From Gorsachius magnificus (Eukaryota > Chordata > Aves > Pelecaniformes > Ardeidae), in NCBI GenBank assembly GCA_034008185.1, contig CM067085.1, forward strand, positions 56,898,602 through 56,962,601: DNA of 64,000 nucleotides. Direction: 5' to 3'. A program made the translations under genes and the position numbers. The notes under the pieces are model-generated. The model saw only the letters and a list, made by a program, of their open reading frames with translations, was not told the origin of the DNA and made no database searches. Positions within the stretch are counted from its first letter, which is position 1; each line of letters begins with the position of its first letter. Positions 60,553 to 64,000 of the stretch are shown here, one piece after another.

Positions 60553-63500
60553 CTCTGTGTTTACATAGCTTTCTTATTTACTTAATTGGTCTCAATTTGT
60601 ACTTTATGCATTGCAGTATTCTGCTCAGTTAATGTAGCTCCCCAAGGGCTCTTTGTTCAGGGCTCTTTAGCATTCCTACAACCCCTATAGCTTCAGTTTT
60701 TCCAGCAACAGCGCCTCAGTTTTCACCACTTGCTGATACTGACCCTCTCTGCCCACCTTTACTTATTTATCTGACTCTGGTTAGCCTATCTGATGGAAAA
60801 GCACAGATGTAAATGTCCCAATATTTATTTTTAAACTTAATGCTCAACAGAAGGATTTCTTATTAACGGGAGCACCTGGCCATAGAGGCATTGCTCATTC
60901 TTTTGAAATACAGATTGATGATGATCGCATTGCTTTTGCAGATGCTGCTGCAATGTTTATTCAAGTGATGTCTTCCATGCACCATGCATCATCTCTAGCT
61001 AGAAAACTATATTACTCTTTAATAAATATTTTGCCTCTAATGTCTTGGTGTGAGGAGATTTATGCACTGATTACTTCTTTCATCTTATTTGTTTAAGGAG
61101 CTCTTGTTTACAGAGCCCCTGACAGAGCTGCATGGATTGCAAACTGTGTCAAACGCTCCAGGGTCTTTTATCTCCAGCAGACATCGCCTGCACCCGCTCC
61201 CCCTGCTCGGCAGCCATCATCCAAGTGTCAAGGGGCTCCTGTTCCAACGGCTGCGCTGGGAAACCTCCTCCAGGGACTGCGGTGGTACTGGGGATCCTCC
61301 CTGCTGTGGGGTCATTTTGTGATTTACGCAACTGCCAGCAATAGGGAACGCACATTAGTCAACAGGCAGCTTCTCCCCCTGCCTGACATAAGGCAGCTCC
61401 TCTCAATATGAGAATTAACCACGGTATTGCTCTGCAGATGGAAATTGCTCTTAAGGGCTGCCCTAGTCTGAAAAATACCTTCCTGCCCACAGGTGCTGTT
61501 CTCGCGGTGATGCCTGTCTCCTGCATGCTAATGCCATTATTTCGGCACTTTTTATTTGTTGATTTTACTGCAGATTCAGAAACCTGTTTATCCATTAATG
61601 CTGAAACTCTCCAGACTTCATTATGGGGTTTAGCCTCAAGAAGGAGCGGGGAGCTTGATTTGGAGAGCGACTCCAAAAATGCAGTCCAACCATCTGCATG
61701 ATTTCCTTCAACACTTGACCTCTTGATTTTGTAAAAGTACATGAGATCTGTTTCTGAAATGGCAGTCTTTAAATTTCTTAATTAAATCAAGTAAGATGAA
61801 ATGTTAAATTGATAATTTGTTAGTCTTCCTTACTGTATTCCTATTTTAAATGTAATTAAATAGTAAATGATACATCTTGTTAGGGAATAGAAAGCAGAGG
61901 CTATACTTATGAGACAGTATGAAAGATGAAAGAATTTATTATAGATATTTTTAAATGTACTGTCACATTTTGTACAGCAAAAAGTGTAGTACTCTAGGGA
62001 ATAAAATAAAATAAATAAATGAATTTAAATAAGTTTGTCTTCCCTCTTCTGTCATCTGCACATGCCTTCATGGTCTTTGTTGCCTCCTACAACAGTTGCT
62101 CTCCCTAAATTTTAAATAGACAGATGCAGTACATGGGGTAGGGATATGGACTGCGAAGCCACAGTCATGAGTGCTTGTGAAAGATGAATCAGGACCTTTA
62201 AAAGCAATACCTGATATGGCAATCTGCTAGGACACTACATGAGATGGGTTTTGTGAGTGGTCACACCTTCCAAAGTAGGTCTTCAACTTCCATCTGCAAT
62301 GCATCTGAAATAAAACAGCAGCCTGGGCTGCACCCTCATGGTCTCATGCTCCAGGGGACCAGATGGTGCTGTGCCAGCGTGGAATGCCCTGTGTGGGGCA
62401 GGAGACAGTGCTTCTGACCCGGCATCAGTGATCGTCCTTCCTAATTAGCTCTAACTGAGAACAGCATCCACTGCAGGTTTCTGCAGTTGGTTACTAGTGT
62501 TGACTCTATATCTTGTGGCTGACTGCATTTGAGCCATAAATGCTGCATTTTGGCAGATGAGATGACCCTCTCAGGCTGTGTGGGTGCTGGCAATGAGGTG
62601 TCAGGGATGAGTGGGAGTGGGACCAGCTCGTCTGTGAAGTGATCTGGGGAGAAAGAAACCCATTTTTATTTGTCCACCCCTTTTATGTCTTTACTCTCTG
62701 GTGGGATTTGTGTTCCCCACTGCTCACAAGCAGGGGAACACCAGAGTCAGATTGATGTATTTGGGGAAAACTGTTCTTCTGATCAAAGCAGCCCCAAATG
62801 CCATTTAGCCGAAAAGATGCTGGAGAGTCTGGGGCCCTACTAAGGCAGAGGCCCAGCTCCTTCCACATACTGTGGTGCCTGTTTTCTGTGAAACCTGTGG
62901 GAGGTGGGAACCTGAGCTCCCTGAGGCTCTGTAACAACCAAGATCTGCATCCCTGGGCAGTTCATCTTCAGTTGCATCCTCATATGCATGGACATCTTCC
63001 TGCCCCATCCCCAGCCTGGTCCCCTGCTGTGGGTGACCTCCCTGGCTGGTTCTCCTCCCTCATGCTGCTTATTCCAAGGAGACCACCTTTACTTCTAGGA
63101 AATATTTCAAAGTGGGAGCAGGGTGTCGTGGTGGCCTTTTTTAATGGAATAGAACAGGCAGGGTACATCCTGCGTGCCTGGGAGTGACAGCTCAGCCCCA
63201 GCTTACACTTCAGCTCTCACCTGAAGTGCAGTGAATGCCACAGCTACTCCAATAAGAAAAAATAACCCGCTTTCCCATTTCGGTTGGGCAGTGGCAGGCC
63301 ATGTGTCTGATAAGGCAGTGGATAATACAGCTGCAGATCGAGTGGCCAAGGCCGCTTCTGGTTTTCTGTCCCCATGTGTTCGCAGCAGAATGCAACTATG
63401 GGACTCATGCTTTGAAAAACATGAGCCAATTTTAAGTGCCTATTGCAAAAAGGATAACGATTGTTTCAAAAGCACCGCATTAGTTTGGTGGTTGCATCGT

Positions 63501-64000
63501 GAGACATAGCTTGGTACTCCATGGGCTAATTACTCAGTGTTTCAGGTTTCATTTAGTGACCATTGATTTTTCTTTCTAATTTACATGTATAGAATAATGT
63601 TTGCCAGTGTAAAGCTGAAAGAAAAATGAAAAATTTGGGATATTTTTAGTTTGGCTAACAAGGCACTACAGGCGTGATGAGAGCTCTAAACATGCAAGTA
63701 ATCCCAGGTTAATGATCTCATTCTCACCTTCGGGTTAATCATATAGACAAATAGCAAGGTAAATCCTGGAATACTTATTCACTGCTGAAGTAGGGGAGGA
63801 GTGACAGCGTTGGCTTCCCAGAAAGCTGCGGTACAGAATAAAATCTTCCATAGTGGCACTTTAAAATGGTGCTGCCTTTTTTGTTGGTTTTTCATTCTTC
63901 ATATTTTACTGTAGATTAGGTATCCTAAAAGATTCTTATATTATTTATTGTTTTCTAGGATGGAAATTAATTTGCATAGATTACTGCAAGGAAGTCCCCA
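60553..64000. other. Non-coding stretch
   Basis: No gene supported. A short peptide resembling an RNase H C-terminal motif at 63297-63362 is discussed as a finding. Otherwise AT-rich, unremarkable sequence. Confidence 0.5.

Overview
This is a 64 kb window of vertebrate nuclear DNA, almost certainly from a bird. The main evidence is its recognisable young repeats: copies of the CR1 LINE ending in the typical ATTCTATGATTCT-type 3' tail. It also lacks primate or rodent SINEs, has low overall repeat density and is AT-rich with short GC-rich pockets. I see no prokaryotic-style gene organisation, CRISPR array, rRNA or tRNA gene. Most open reading frames in the window are short, chance frames in non-coding DNA.

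Layout. The left edge (93-352, minus strand) holds the one host coding exon I can support well. It appears to be the 3'-terminal exon of an unidentified, charged, coiled-coil-like protein. A second exon (726-807, minus) fits it in splice phase, and weaker candidate exons extend the same gene to about 4.1 kb. An old, decayed CR1/L3-type LINE remnant lies inside that stretch (about 2.04-3.11 kb, plus strand). From about 4 kb to the right edge the window reads as a gene-poor intergenic or intronic region.

Repeats. The largest element is a 5'-truncated but well-preserved CR1 on the minus strand (31795 to about 34446). It keeps the end of the endonuclease domain, a complete reverse-transcriptase domain and the C-terminus, interrupted by one frameshift. 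Shorter minus-strand CR1 3' ends lie at 7969-8550, 44889-45105 and 60451-60552. Older remnants are seen at 22590-22800 (RT fragment, plus), 54496-54565 (old CR1-like tail) and about 11705-11995 (ancient interspersed repeat). Tandem repeats include a 36-bp x 4 array (48588-48731), a 12-bp G-rich minisatellite (about 50730-51045), a 20-bp repeat (25211-25269) and several poly-C and microsatellite tracts.

A GC-rich pocket at 20.2-22.2 kb contains two CpG clusters, and a smaller one lies near 49.8 kb. These are the best candidates for unannotated promoters or non-coding transcripts. I found no convincing undescribed system. The most useful leads are the left-edge gene, the well-preserved CR1, the direct repeats flanking one CR1 and the CpG clusters.
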